DNA from: Desmodus rotundus
Taxonomy: Eukaryota; Chordata; Mammalia; Chiroptera; Phyllostomidae
Reading direction: 5' to 3'
Length of the DNA: 64,000 nt
Assembly: GCF_022682495.2 (NCBI RefSeq)
Contig: NC_071394.1
Span: forward strand, 29,918,470 to 29,982,469
Under the pieces are notes generated by a model that did no database searches, was not told the origin of the DNA, and worked only from the letters and a program-made list of their open reading frames with translations. Made by a program: the position numbers and the translations under genes. Numbering within the stretch: position 1 is the first letter of the stretch; each line of letters starts with the position of its first letter. Shown one piece after another: positions 1 to 13,734 of this stretch.

Positions 1-1984
1 AGGTGGTGGAGTAAGGGGAAGCTACATTCTTCTCCCACAACCACATCAAAATTACAACTAAATTATAGAATAATCAATCTGGATAAACATTTGAAGACTG
101 GCTGACCAAAAGTCCTAATCTAATGACAGAGAAGAAGCAACATGGAGACTGGTAGGAGGGACAGAGATATGAAAAGAGCTGGCCCCACAACCACATGTGA
201 CACTTGACAATCTATGGGATATCTCAGCTGCAGAGGCCCCTCCTGAGGAGTGACGGATCTCAGCCCCATGCTGGGCTCCCCAGCTTAGAACATGAGTGCT
301 GGAAAGAGGAGCCCACATAACATCTGGCAGTGAAAATCAGTGGGGATTTAGTCTGCCCGAGTGAGACACAAGACTGCTGGAAAACCCAGGTGTCCTCTGA
401 AAGGGACAGCATACAAATGCTCACTGGTAGACACTCACCCCAGGCTCTGGTGGATGCAGAGTGGCTTGGGGGCTGCCCGAGAGACTGAGTTGTGTGGCAA
501 TGGGGAGAGGGCTAAAAGGACAGCTGCCAATGTCCCTGTATTGAGTCCTCCTCCCAAATGGCCCATGGGCGCCATCTTTCCTAGCTGAGCCTTCCTCCCA
601 CATGGCATTACCTGTTGATCTACACTAGCTCCAAGCTGATACTTCTTGAGGCCCCACCCTACACAACTCATGCAAGGCCCGAGGCTCCTTGGTGGGAACC
701 GGCCAGGGTCTTCCTTGTGGTAGTTCTTTAAAAACTCTTAAGAAATTCCAGTCAAGTTCAGGGGCTGTCACAAACACACAGACAGAATCTGAGATGGGTG
801 GCTTCAGGGCAAGGGCCATCTTTCCATACATTCAACAGGTACCAACTTTGCTGTATTTCACCTCTCTTCACATGGTGAAGTCTTAATCTGCATTAGCCTG
901 CTAAACTCTACTAGCTCTACCCTCCTGCTCCCTGAGATCTGACTCCACCATAAGGCCCCGAGCAAGTGGTGGCTGGCTTCTGTGTACCCTGAGACTTCTG
1001 CTGGGTAGCCTTAAACCCAGTACTGGTGCCAAGTTTGAATCTATATTAACCTGTTGAATACCACTCACTTCACTCTGCTGATCCTTGCTCTCTCATGCAA
1101 CTCATGTACTAGTTGCTGCTCTTTCAGTGGCTGAGCCTTGCAGGCATCCAGCAGGTGATGGCAGGTCTTGGGGTGCTTTGGGTCTTTTGCTGACCTGCCC
1201 AGGCTCAGTACTGGTAACAGCCAGCCTCAGTTTGAAGCTTGGAACCTCCCACCTGCACCCAGGACCAGAACAGGCAGCTACTAAATATGAACTGCTTTGT
1301 AGCTCCTAAGAGGTAGCCCTGGGCTGGTAAAAGGAAGTGTCTGACACTGACCTATACCACAATACCCTCCCAAAAAGTCCCAGAAGCAACACAGCTGGTG
1401 GCTGGCTTCAGACCACAATATGGCACCACATTATTAGCTCCACAAGTGGCACACACAAAGGAAGGTCTTCACAGGCACCAGACCAAGCTGGGGCAAATTC
1501 TGCTACAAGGAGTTTGCACCCGCATAACAGCTTGTACACTGTGATTGGGGCCAATTCTCACAGCCAGCCTGCCTGAGGACCAACCACATCCAAGGATGTG
1601 CCATTAGCAATCAAGGCTGTACTACAACAGGAGGGCACAATAACCTATACAGGAACATTCATAGAATCAGGTGATCATGGACACAGTACCACTGAGCCCC
1701 ATAGGATACCTATTACGTAAGACCACCGTGCCAGAAATAGGAGGCAGAGCAGATCTAATACCTAGAAATAAACACAGAGAGACAGACAAAACAAGGAGAC
1801 AAAAAAAAAAGTCCCAAATGAAGGTTAAGAGAAATCTCTGAAAAAAAAGAACTAAATAAAATGCAAGCAAGCAAGCAACAAAGTACAGAGTTCAAAATAA
1901 TGTTTATAAAGATTCTCAAGAAACTTAATGAGAATTTCAATAGTACATGAAGGATGTAGAAAACATGAAAGAAAATCAGTCATA

Positions 1985-2600
1985 AATAAAGGATACAATA
2001 ACTAAAATGATTACACTAGAAAGAATAAACACCAGATTAGATGAAGCAGAGGATCAAATCAGCAATTTAGAAGCTAAGGAAGCAGAAAACACCCAATCAG
2101 AGCAGCAAAAAAAATTTTTTTTAAATTTGGATAGTTTAAGGGATGTCTGGGACAACATCAAGCATAACAACATCTATGACATAAGGGTACCAGTAGGAGG
2201 AGAGAGAAAAAATGACTGGACACTTCCTTAGTCTGATGCAGGAAAAATACACACAAGTCTAGGAGGCCCAGAGTGTTCCAAACAAGATGAACCCAAAGAG
2301 GCCCACATCGAGACACATAATACTTAAAATGAGAAACTTGAAGATAAAGTGAGACTCTTAAAAGCAGCGAGAGAAAGACAGTTATTACTTACAAGGGAGT
2401 TCCCATAAGACTGTCAGCTGATTTCTCAACAGAAACTTTGCAGGCGAGAAAAGATAGGCATGAAATATTTAAAGGGATGAAAAGCAAGTACATACAACAA
2501 AGACTATTCTATCCAGCAAGGCTATCAGTTAAAATTTAAAGAGAGATACAGAGCTTCCCAGATAAGAAAAAGCTAAAGGAGTTCATCACCACAAAAACAG
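1985..2600 (+). pseudogene. L1 ORF1 remnant
   Basis: An open piece at 2007-2231 carries a heptad-like segment (TRLDEAEDQISNLEAKEAE) typical of the ORF1 coiled coil. Further on, the RNA-binding part is readable in pieces (NKMNPKRPTSRHIILKMRN near 2283-2340) with frame changes and stops. The true start of ORF1 may lie upstream, around 1750-1950. Confidence 0.65.
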
Positions 2601-2639
2601 TATTACAAAAAAAATTTCTTGTATATGACTAATAAAATG

Positions 2640-5600
2640 GCAATAACTACATACCTATCAACAATCACTTTAAATGTAAATGCATTTAATACTCTAATCA
2701 AAAGACACAGAGTAGCTGAATGGGTAAGAGTACAAGACCCACATATATGCTGTCTATAAGAGAACCATTTCAGAAAAAAGATACACAGAGATTAAAAGTA
2801 AAGGGATGGAAAAAAATATTTTATGCAAATGAAAAAAAAGCTGTAGTAGTTATACTTAATTCTGACAATATAGACTCTAAAACAAAAGCTATAATAAAGA
2901 CAAACAAGGACATTGCATAACAATAAAAGGGTCAATTCAACAAGAGGATATAACCCTTGTAAACATTTATGCATCCAACATAGGGGCACCTACCTATATA
3001 AAGCAAATATCAAGAGGCATAATGGGAGAGACTGACAGAAATACAGTCACTGTAGGAGAATTTAACACCCTATTGACATCAGTGGATAGATTATCCAGAG
3101 GGAAAATCAACAAGAAAAGAGTAGCCTTAAGTGACACATTAGACCAGATGTATTTAATTGATATTTTTAGAGTATTTCACCCCAAAGCAGCAGAATATAC
3201 ATGAAACAGTTTCCAGGAGAGACTACATGCTAGGCCACAAAACAAGTCTCAATAAATTTAAGAAGATTGAAATCATATCAAGCATCTTCTCTAACCACAA
3301 TGGTGTGAAATTAGAAATCAATTATAAGAAAAAATTTTTAAAATACACAAACAAATGGAGGCTAAATGACATGTTACTAAACAATGCATGGGTTAACAAT
3401 AAGACCAAGAAAAAAAATCAAAAGATATTCTGAGATAAAGGAGAATAAAACACAACAACCCAAACTCTATTGGACACAGTGAAAGCAGACCTAGGAGGAA
3501 AATTCATAGCAACACAGGCCTACCTCCAGAAAAAAGAGATATTTTAATTAAACATTTTAACATACACCTAAAAGACCTAGAAAAGGAACAGCAAACAAAG
3601 GCTAAAGTGAGTAGAAGGAAGAAAATAATAAAGATAGGAGTGGAAATAAATTAAATAGAGTCTAAAAAACATAAATGATAATGAAACAAAGAGCTGGTTC
3701 TTTGAAAAGATAAACAAGATTGATAAACCTTAAACCACACTCATCAAGATAAAAAAAAGAGAATCCAAGAAATAAAATCAGAAATGAAAGAAGAAAAGTA
3801 AAAACTGACATCACAGAAATACAAAAATTATAAGAAAACACTATGAACAATTATACGCCATCAAATTGGACAGTGTGGAAGAAATGGATAAATTCCTAGA
3901 AACATATAATCTTCCAAGACTGAATCAAAAAGAAACAGAAAATCTGAACAGAGTGATCACAACCAATGAAATTGAATCAATAATAAAGAAGAAGTTCCAA
4001 CAAACAAAAGTTTTAAACCAGATGGCTTTATAGGTGACTATAACTAAACATTCAAAGAAAAATTAAAACCTATCCTTCTGAAGTTATTTCGAAAAAATTC
4101 AAGGGGAGGGAGGCTCCCAAACTCACATAGAGCCAGCATTATCCCAATTCCAAAACCAAATAAAGTCATTACAAATAAAGAAAGGCATAGGCCAATGATG
4201 AACATATGATGAACATCCCTGGTGAACATAAATGAAAAATCATCAACCAAATATTAGTGAACCAAATTCAGCAGTACATTAAAGATCATACACAACAATC
4301 AAGTGAGATTTATTCATGGAATAAATCTGTATAATTGGTTCAAATCTGGATATTGGTTCAACATCTACAAATTGATTAACATGATACACCATGTAAAATG
4401 AAAGATAAAAATTATATGGTTATATTAATAGATGCATGAAAAGCATTTGACAAAATCTGACACCCATTTATGAGAAAAACTCTCAGCAAAGTGGGAGCAG
4501 AGGGAACACACCTAAACATAATAAGTGCCATATGTGGCAAACCCACAGTCAACATCAGACTCAATGGGGGAAATCTAAAAGCATTTTCTTTAAGATCAGG
4601 AACAAGACAGGGATGTCCACTTTCACCACTCCATTCAACATAGTACTGGGAGTCCTAGCCACAGCAATCAGACAAGAAGAAGAAGTAAAAGTTATCTAAA
4701 TTGGAAAGGAAGATGTAAAAGTTGTCATTACTTGCAAATGACATGATAGTGTATATAGAGGACCCTAAAGATTCCACACACACACAAAAAACCCCGCTAG
4801 AACTGAAAAATTCAGTAAAGTAGCAGGATACAAAATAAATATTTAGAAATCAGTTGCATTTTTTACATTAATAATGAACTATCACAAGAAATTTTAAAAA
4901 ATAATCCCAGTTACAATTGTATCAAAAAATAAAATAGCTAGAAATAAATTTAATGAAGGAGAGAAAAAGACTTTTACTAAGAAAATTATTACACTGAAGA
5001 AACAAGCTGAAGAAGATGTAAATTACTGGAAGGAGATACTACGCTCAAGGATCAGAAGCATTAACATAATTAAAATGTCCTTACTGTCCAAAGCAATCTC
5101 TAAATTCAACATAATTGTTATCAATATGTCAATGGCATTTTGCACAGAACTAGAACAAATACTCCAAAAAGTTATATGGGACCACAAAAGACCCAACTAC
5201 CCACAGCAATCATGAGAAAGAAGAATAAAGTTGAAGGTATCATACTACCTGACATCAAACTATATTATAAGCCTATAGTAATCAAAACAGTATGGTACTG
5301 GATTAAAACAGACTCATAGATCAGTAGAACACAATAGAGAGCCTAAAGATAAAGCCATGCCTATGTGATCAATTAATATATGACAAAAAAGGCAAGAATA
5401 TACAATGAGGTACAGACATTCTATTCAATAAATGAATGGGAAAATTAGACAGATACATGTAAAAAAAATAAAACTATACCACCTTCTTACATCACATACA
5501 AAAATAAACTCAAAACTGATAGACTTAAACGTAAGACTCAAAAGCATAAAACTCCTAGAAAAAGAACATAGGCAGTAAACTCTGAAATTTTTCTGAGCAA

Positions 5601-6440
5601 CATTTTTTGATAATACCACCTCAGGCAAGTGAAACAAAAAAAAAAAAACCAATAAGTAATGGGACTACATCAAACTAAAATTTTTTTGCACAGCAAAGGA
5701 AACCATCACCAAACCAAAAGAAAATCCACTGAATGGGAGAGCATGTTCTCCAATGATATATCTGATAAGGAGTTAATATCCAAAATTTATAAAGAATGCA
5801 TTTAACTCAACACCAAAAATCAAGCAGTCCAATTTAAAAAATGGACCTGAATAGACACTTCTCCAAAGAGGACATACAGATGACCCACAGCCACATGAAA
5901 AGATGCTCAATGTCACTAATCATCAGAGAGATGTACATGAGATATCACTTCACACCTGTCGGGAAGGCAATTGTCAACACATCCACAAACAAGTGCTAGT
6001 GAGGATGTGAAGCAAAGACAACACTTTCACATTGCAGTCACTATGGAAGAAAGTATGGACGTTTCTCAAAACATTAAAATAGAACTAACATGTAGCACAG
6101 TGATTCTACTTCTGGATGTTTATCCAAAGAAATCAAAAACACTAATTTGAAAAGATACGTGCATTCCTATGTTTATTGTAGCATTATTTGCAATAGCCAA
6201 GGAAGATAAGGAAGTGACCTAACCATCAATAGATGAGTGGATAATAAAACTGTGGCATATATACACAATATAATATTACCTGGCCATAAAAATGAATGAA
6301 ATCTTACCGTTTCTGACAACATAGCGGGACCTAGAAGGCATTATGCTAAGCTAGATAAGTCAGACAGAAAAAGACAAATACCATGTGACTTCACTTATCT
6401 GTGGAATCTAATGACCAAAATAAGTGAACAAACAAAACAG
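2640..6440 (+). pseudogene. L1 ORF2 remnant (endonuclease and reverse transcriptase), inactive
   Basis: Recognisable endonuclease-domain text starts after 2690 (RVAEWVRVQDPHICCL), but a stop at 2757-2759 replaces the Gln before the catalytic Glu. Open pieces at 2720-2920, 3022-3204 and 3158-3433 are in different frames. In the reverse-transcriptase part, the conserved [12 protein letters not shown] segment is near 4590-4625. The catalytic box that normally reads F-A-D-D reads L-A-N-D at 4731-4742, losing an aspartate. The element cannot be autonomous. Confidence 0.85.
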
Positions 6441-6924
6441 AAACAAAGTCCTAGATACAGGGAATGAATTGATGGTTGCCAGGTGAGATGTGAGCTGGGG
6501 GGCTAGGTAAAAACGGTGAAGGGACTGAGAAGTACGGATGGGTGGTTACAGGAGAGTCACGGGCATGTTTAGAGGAAATGGTCAATAACATGGTAGTAAC
6601 TATTGTGTCAGTAGATGCTAGACTTATCAAGGGATCAATTTCGTAAGTTATATAAATGTCTAACCACTATGCTGTACACCTGAAACTGGTATCATACTGT
6701 ATGTCGACTATCGTGGAAAAACAAAAAAAAAGTAAAATAAAGTTTGGTTCCCCTTTATCATCATCATCATCATTGCTATGTCATAGTTACCATACCCTGA
6801 GAGCTCGCTCTGTTTCAGAAACCATGGAGAACATTTCCCCTACCATCTAATGTGCCATCACAGTCATATAGTTCATTCCGGAGTCCCGGAAGTCAGGCCG
6901 AGTGCTGTGTAGCGCCAAATACCT

Positions 6925-7083
6925 TTTTCGTGTGATAGTAGTCTGGTTCCATTTGCTTAACCTTTCGAAGCCTCGGTTTCCTGATCTATAAATTAAGGAG
7001 GGTATCTGTTTTATAAAGTAACTCTTTGTGTAGAACTCTGAACACACGCTTGGTGCAGAGCAAGCATTCCATAAATGTCAGCA
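6925..7083 (+). repeat. MIR SINE
   Basis: Reads like the 3' half of MIR in plus orientation: the 'cctcggtttcctgatctataaa' type segment, then a cell ending in 'gcattccataaatgtcag'. Diverged, as expected for an ancient element. Confidence 0.6.
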
Positions 7084-7084
7084 G

Positions 7085-7260
7085 TTTTATAGTCTCATTT
7101 ACTTCTTATGACAGCCCTGCAAGAGGGTTTATAGCTGAATAAGCTGAGGTTCAGAGAGGCCAAGCAGCATCCCAGAATCTAACAAACAGCTAACAAGTGC
7201 CAGAGGTAGGATTTAAACCAAGCTTGTTCTCACCATAATCTTAGCCCTTAGCCATTATTC
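7085..7260 (-). repeat. MIR SINE
   Basis: Minus-orientation MIR: segments resembling 'aagctgaggttcagagagg', 'taacaagtgccagaggtaggattt' and 'agcccttagccattattctg' in the expected order. It abuts a plus-strand MIR, giving a head-to-head pair. Confidence 0.6.
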
Positions 7261-8940
7261 TGTCTTGTTTCACCATTGTGGGTGTCAGCATGAGTGATAA
7301 AGCCAACATTGCCTTAAGCACAAGGCAGAAAAAAAAGAAAAGAAAAACTGAAAACACACACACAAACTCTTAAAATTTTCTGGGAAGGCAATGCAGGTGG
7401 GAGGGGATCACTGCAGGGTCTCTTGGAGGGTGCCAGGATTCCGAGCCTGAGGCCGTTCGTTGGCTGGTTTTGGCGGCTCCCTAAACGGGGCAGTGGAACT
7501 CAGAGTATCTCTTCCCAAGAAAGCTGAGCTGGGCAACAGCCCCTCTGGAAAAAGGAATTACATGATCTCTTATTCCAAAATTCTGATTTGGACAGCTCCA
7601 AAAACCAAAAGATTTTCATGATTCATTCAATGGCAGAACTTGACTTGATCTGAATTGACATGAATTCTTCATCATCTTTGTGGCCTCACTTGGGGTGAAA
7701 CATCACATCTTCACTGCAGAAATATTCCTGTGATGATTACTGAGATCTCAGTAAAATCTGAAGAATTTTGAATTCTGGAACACATCTGCTACCCCAAGTA
7801 TTCTGAATAAAGGCTTAGGAGCTCTCTCTTTCTCTTATTTTAAATCTCTAATCATTCTTACTAATTACCAGAGCAAAGAATACAAACCCTCCAGATTTTA
7901 TTCACAGAATGACCTTCAATCAAGAACTCTTCAGAGGACTTTTTGCTCCCCAACAAGGAAGAATAAGAAGACCCAGACCACACAAATGTGTCCAGCTCTA
8001 CCTCAATGCAGGCCAGTGCTTCCTAGAACCGTGGTTGTCAACTTTGTATTGTAGAAGTCTCCTGCCCAGAATGCTGACTCTGGCAAGACTTTGTGATGTC
8101 GGAGCTGCAGACAAATGTGCAGAAGAGGAACAGGAGCTCTGCCCCTTCCCAGCCTTCCTCCCCTGGCACATCCAGGATCAGCATCATTAGCCCACAGTAA
8201 TTTCCACATAATGAGAAAGCATATATTTCATGCATACATTCCACATCATGCCTGCTCCTTCTTCACTAGTTATTTGAATGAGACAAAATGTTCAATGAAG
8301 TATAGTCCTGGTCTTATTTAAAATTAGAGGTTCAGAGCTGCAAAGAAGAGTAACTCTGAATAAATGACCCGTATCTCAGTAGTTCTGATGGGTCTATTGT
8401 CTAACATTAAAGACCCCATTTAGCCACTTTGATGTGGCGTTGAATAGGTGGAGCATCATTTTACCACCATTTGTTTAGCTCCAGTTTGGCAAATGTCAAG
8501 TCCAAGTCTGTGTATTTGGACTGCATGGACAAAACGAGGTCAGCAGCCTCCCAACGGGCTTTCTGTCTGACTGACAGCACCTCAAAGACCTTCACTCCAC
8601 TAGGAATTGTGACTCATGGGAGCATCGACTCAATAAGGCTTCTGGTTGCTTTCTTCTTTTCAAGATAAATATCACAGATCAGCGAACACAGACTGCAGCC
8701 CCAGAGCTCACCGAGAGAGCAAACTCAGCGATGACTTGGAGCACTGAAAGTGGAAACAGACCTAAAATGTTTCTATGTTTAGTCACTTTTAAATTATTCT
8801 CAAAGGTAGGATCCCTCCAGGACTGTGCCTCACTCCTCCCTTTCTCACCAGTTACCTGTCTTTGGCCAACAAATCATCATTGCAGATTCCCTTTCCAATA
8901 TATAGATGGGAAGCAGGGAGGAAAGAAGACAAAACTGGTT
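7261..8940. other. Gene-free stretch, no feature recognised
   Basis: Non-coding DNA with no repeat I can name. The open frames at 7909-8190 (93 codons) and 8731-9012 are within chance expectation and resemble no family I know. Confidence 0.5.
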
Positions 8941-8944
8941 TCTT

Positions 8945-9310
8945 TTTCTGAATTAAATTCAATTTTACAAATTGAGCACCTGCTAATGGCCAGGTATTCT
9001 GCTCGGCACTAGGGATAAAAAAAACCAAACAAAAAAACCTGGGAATTACAGTCAAATGAAGGGAACAGCCGAGATGACTCTCACAGGTGAGAAGATAGCA
9101 TAAGATGCTACGAAAGTACACAAAGCATGAGAGTAACTCAGCTCGGCCTTGGCAAGGATGTGGGAGAATCAGGGAAGGCTTTCTGGAGGAGGGGCAGCTA
9201 TTCTATGTCCTCAAGATTGAATAGGAGTTACCCAAGCAAATGGGTGAGAAGGGGATGAAGATACTGCATGCAGAGAACAGCTTTGGCAAAGGTTCTGAGG
9301 CAAGTACGTG
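8945..9310 (-). repeat. L2 LINE 3' end
   Basis: Reverse complement of the L2 3' region: 'attgagcacctgctaatggccaggta' style text near 8977, then 'cagggaaggctttctggagga' near 9172, 'gaataggagtt' and 'ggcaaaggttctgaggcaag' in the correct order. Confidence 0.6.
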
Positions 9311-9483
9311 GTATGAATTACATTGCATGCAACTTACTTTAAAGTATTTTAGCCTAGACAGAGAGATGTACGTATTAATTTTAATCTACACCCTAGGATC
9401 AATTTGTTAACATCTGAAGGGCTCTGATCAGTCATGCACATCCCAGAGGGTTTTCTAAGTTTCTAAGGAGAGCTTCGGCAATC

Positions 9484-11080
9484 TTTTTTTTTTTCAGCTT
9501 TACTGATGTTATTGCCTCATAACATGTGCAAGTGGAAGGTGTACAGTATGATAATTTGATACATATATATATTGCAAATGTTTACCACAATAGTTAGTTA
9601 ACACCTTCATCCCCGCACATAATTACCCTTTTTGTGTGAGTAGTGATCAAATTTAAAATCTACTCTATTAACAACTTTCAAGTATTTACTACATCACTGT
9701 TATAGTCACCATTCTACAAATTAGGTCCCCAGAACTCTGTCTGGTTCCCACTCTTGTAGTGGGAAGTTTGTACCCTTTGACCAGCAGCTTCCCATTGCCC
9801 TCACCACACACCCCTAGTCCCTGGGAACCACCACTCTATTCTCTGTTTCTGAGGTCCGTTTTCCTTTAGATTCCTCATATGACTGAGAGCATACAGTTTT
9901 TGTCTTTCTCTTTCTGGCTTCTGACATTAACATAATGCCCTCAAGTTCATCCATGTTGTCGCAAAGTCAGGATCTCCTTGTTTGTGGCTAAATTATATAT
10001 ATAGTGTATGTATATGTGCATACACATAGTATGTATAGTATAGTACACATAGTATATAGTATATGTATAGTATATATGTAGTATATATAGCATATATATA
10101 TGGTATGTGTGTATGGACATTTAGGTTGTGTCCATGTCTCGACTATTGTGAATAATGCTGCAGTGAACATGGAGGTATAAATCTCTCTCTAAGATGGCGA
10201 TTTCCTTTTATTTGAATATATACCAAGAAGGGAGATTGCTGGGTCATATGCTAGTTTAGTTCTATTTTTACTTTTGTGAGGACCTTCCACACTGTTTCCC
10301 ACATTAGCTGCGCCAGTTTGCATTCCCACTAACAGTGCATAAGGAAATTCCCGTTTCCCTGCTTCCTCACCAACACCTATGTTTTGTCTTTCTGAGAACA
10401 GCCACTCTATCGAGTAGGAGGTGACATCTCATTGTGGTTTGATTTGCAATCCCCTGACGATTAGTGATGTTGAGCATCTTTTTGTGTATCTGTTGGCCAT
10501 TGGTATGTCTTCACTAGAAAAAGGTCTATTCAAGTCCTTTGCCCATTTTTAATTGGATTGTTTGGTTTTTTTTGCTATTGAGTGATATGAGTTCATCATA
10601 TATTTTGGATATTAACACTTTATCAGATAGGTGTTTTGCAAATATTTTCTCCCATTTTGTAGGTCACCTTTGTATTTTGCTGATCGTTTCTTTTGTTGTA
10701 CAAACAACAACAACAAAAGCTTTTTAGTGGGATAATAGTCCCACTTGTTTAGTGTTGCTTTTTTTTTTTTTGCTTGCACTCTTGGTATCATATCTAAAAA
10801 AATCTTTTCCAAAACCAATGTCAAGGAGCTTTTTCCTGTGCTTTCCTCTAGTAGTTTTACAGTTTGGGGTCTTCCATTGAAATCTCCAACCCATTTGGAG
10901 TTAAGTTTTGTGTGAGACAGGTGTCTAATTTTCCTTCTGTATGTGGGTATCCAGTTTTCCCAGCACCATTTGTTGAAGAGACTATTCCCCATTGAGTGTT
11001 TTTAGCTTCCTTGTCAAATATTAGTTGATCACATATGTGTGTGTCCATTTCTGGGTAGAGTTTCATCCATCTTTATCTTT
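9484..11080 (-). mobile_element. LINE-1 3' portion, 5'-truncated
   Basis: Minus-orientation L1. An oligo-T (9484-9494, the tail complement) is followed by the 3'UTR and then the ORF2 C-terminal region (readable text such as 'tgaacatggaggtataaat', 'cccactaacagtgcataagg'). The open frame 10612-10992 on the minus strand is a piece of L1 ORF2, not a host gene. A TA-rich microsatellite has expanded inside it. Confidence 0.85.
9988..10115. repeat. Imperfect (TA)n/(GTATA)n microsatellite inside L1
   Basis: About 128 bp of alternating TA, GTATA and ACATAGTAT units, strongly AT-rich and partly self-complementary. It is placed inside the minus-strand L1 at its 'gtggctaaat' site. Confidence 0.8.
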
Positions 11081-11235
11081 TGTTGACACTAGAGGGTTTG
11101 TTCCTCTGTATAATGGGTTTAGAAGGGATTTTTCGTCTGTAAAATGAATGGTACAAAGGAGGTGTGGATACCTACAAGTATAATACAAGCCCTCCAATGC
11201 TTACATAAACAGAGTATAAGAATGTTGGAGGCTCC

Positions 11236-11436
11236 CAGGGTGTCCAGCCTGCAGCCCACGGGCCACATGCAGTCCAGGATGGCTATGAATGCGGCCCAAT
11301 ACAAAATCGTAAATTTATTTAACACATTATGAGATTGTTTTGTGATTAGGTGTCACAATGTATTTAATGTGTTACCCAAGACAACTCTTTGTCTTCCAGT
11401 GTGGCTCAGAGATGCCAAAAGTTTGGGCACCTTTCA
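11236..11436 (+). mobile_element. Non-autonomous hAT element (family A, copy 1)
   Basis: About 200 bp that align along their length with the better-preserved copy at 57001-57198. Shared segments include 'ccaggatggctatgaa', 'acaaaatcgtaaattta', 'aatgtatttaatgtgt' and 'caagacaactct'. Ends are decayed and no target duplication is visible. Confidence 0.75.
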
Positions 11437-12940
11437 CCCTTTACAACAGCCTGTCCAGCCTGAGATGCCACCTTTGTGCTGCACTTAACAATGAGGCTTT
11501 CACCTGATTCTGACTAGCAGCTCAGATGAATTCTACCACTAGAATATTGTCTCATCATGCCAGGTGTGTGTCAGGCAGAGAGCAAAAATGTCATCAAACG
11601 AAAAACAGGACTGTGCCTTATATATAGTGCCTGCTTATTAGTTATTGTATGTACATAGGGCAGAATTTGGTCTGGATCTTGCTTTCGATGCAAACTATCA
11701 CAGCCCGTAGTTGGGCAGTTGTGGAAGAGGAGCTCTACAATCTTCAGCTCCCCTTAGCTATGGTAGGCTGTAGATACCCTGCACAAAGAACCTAATGATT
11801 ATAAACAGCTAAACTGGCTGGAGCCGGTGTTCCACAGCAGGACTCCTTTGTTTGTTTTTAACAGTGCTAGCCATCCTTCCCCACCTCTCCAGGGAGGGAG
11901 TTATTCAAGGTGGCTCGATTCAACTGAGCAGCAGGAAGGACAGCATCCTGTGGAAAGAAGCCCAAGTGCCACCAGGAGGACAATAGCAGTTCTGACAAAT
12001 CAGGGTGATGTCATGACAAAAATAAGATGACTGCTTGGCAAGCGGGAGAGCTGAGAGCAGGACGGAAAGGGGTGTGAGGTGCAGGTTAGGGGGAGTGAGT
12101 CAGGGCTGAGGCTGTGACCAGCAGGTGATTGCGAGAGTACACCTTTGTCGTAGTGCCAGAACATACTGTTCAGCTTAAAGGAGCCACACGCAGCTGGACA
12201 TCAGTCATGTATCCGTGGCCAACCTAATCACCTACTGCTTCTCTACTTCCCAAGTCATCTGTGCCTCGTGTTGAACATTCAGCTCATCAGCATCACCATC
12301 CACTTGCGAATCATCCTGGGTACCTCCAATATCATCTTTCCCATTTTAATCAATCACAAAATCTAAAAACTTCTACCAACTAAATATTTCTTGACACCAT
12401 CCCCAGCCACCTTGGTTGCAGCCCTCGTCGTCTCTCCGTGGGAACATTGCTGCAGCCGACACTGCAGGAGGCTCCTCGCTGGTGTGACTGCTCAGTCCCC
12501 CTTACCCCTCCCTACCATGCACAGCTGCCTCTCTACAACACACACTAAAACCCTTTCTCGGCTCCCCGTAGACCAGATTCCAGAGCATGGCATATTAGAA
12601 TGATTTTGTCACAAGCGATAGAAACCTAAGTAGGACTCTTTGGGGGAGAAAGGGGAAATTTATTGGCTTTCATAGCTGAATTATGGGAAAAACAAGGGTT
12701 GTGCCTCAGGCATTTGAAGCGAAGGCTTGCACAACACTGGAATATTTTCTCTTCCCCTGCATGTTGTTAACATGATCTCTTTGTCCTTTTCTACAAGCCT
12801 GGACGATGACCTGTGGCCACCTGGCGCTCACATTTACCTAGCTGTAGCACTGGAGTGGGAAAGACCCCTCTTCTTTAAATTCCAATTGAAAATTCCCATT
12901 AAAGGCCTTCTACTGGTCTGGCTGGGATAATGAGCCCTTA
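11437..12940. other. Gene-free stretch, mostly unrecognised
   Basis: No gene found. Part of 12600-12935 (segment with 'ggggaaatttattggctttcatagctga') has the look of an old interspersed repeat, but I cannot name it. A MIR-like scrap may be present at 11120-11230. Confidence 0.4.
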
Positions 12941-12963
12941 TCTAATCTAATCTAATCTAATCT
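12941..12963 (+). repeat. (TCTAA)n short tandem repeat
   Basis: Four perfect TCTAA units plus a partial one, followed by degenerate units (TCTATTTTATCTAATCC). Confidence 0.9.
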
Positions 12964-13159
12964 ATTTTATCTAATCCATTATCTAATGAATATGGTTTAG
13001 ATGGGGAAGGGAGATTATAATTACTGCATACCTCTGCTCAGGGACCAAGAGCATAATACATCATCAGTATTGATAAAAATGGATGTCCTTAGATAATCTA
13101 CCGAAGTTTTAGCCATGAAAACATAGTCCAAATAATTCCCTCCCTGGCCAGCTAACCAC

Positions 13160-13405
13160 TGGCAGTATGGTACAGGAGTTAAGCCCCTAGGCTCTGGAGT
13201 CAGAGAGATCTAGGTTCAAATCCCCACTTTCCCAGTTACATTAGTTGTGTGGCCTTGGACAATGCACATAACCCCAGAGCCTCACTGTCCTAATCTGTAA
13301 AAGGGGGAGGAAAGTATAATGATACCTACATGAAAGTTTAAGGAGACAGGCATCGAGAGCACTTAGAACTGAGCCTGGCTCACAGAGTGAGCTCAGTGAG
13401 CTAGC
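13160..13405 (+). repeat. MIR SINE, nearly complete
   Basis: Full-length-like MIR: 'ggagttaag...ctctggagtcagagagatctaggttcaaatcc' A/B-box region, the core 'gtgtggccttggacaatgc', and a 3' end with 'gagcacttagaactgagcctggc'. Confidence 0.85.
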
Positions 13406-13734
13406 TCTTCCTGCTCCCAGCAGCCCGGCAGGAATGGGCAGGCTTCAGAAGGCAGCAGGGACTCGGGCTTTACTGTTGCCAACAGAATGAGATCAGGGTT
13501 AATCAGAGGAACAGACTGACCTGATTCATAGCCCTCCAGTGAAGTGACCCATCTGACACTCCAGAGGAGGCAGTGCCAGGGAGAGGAATTGCTTGGCACG
13601 TGACAGTCTCCAAAAGCAGGGCTGAGGGGTCCTTTCAAAGCACGCTGTCTCCCTGCAGAGGAGGACATCTGGGAGGAGGCAATTCTCCAACTCTGTGGTT
13701 ATAATGCCACCAGCCTTGTGGGTCACAGCCTGAA

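Larger units (their letters stand above)
1..6742 (+). mobile_element. Nearly full-length, decayed LINE-1
   Basis: The window opens within the first bases of an L1 5'UTR. It runs through a roughly 1.8-kb 5' region, an ORF1 remnant (about 1900-2600), an ORF2 remnant (about 2640-6440) and a 3'UTR that ends in an A-rich tail near 6720-6742. The 3' 450 bp match the L1 ends at 53575-54390 and 58200-58520, so all three are from one lineage. Many stops and frameshifts break both ORFs. The left boundary and target-site duplication cannot be seen because the element touches the window edge. Confidence 0.9.

Noticed and set aside
10612..11066. Minus-strand frames of 126 and 69 codons
   Set aside because: Pieces of the reverse-oriented L1 ORF2.
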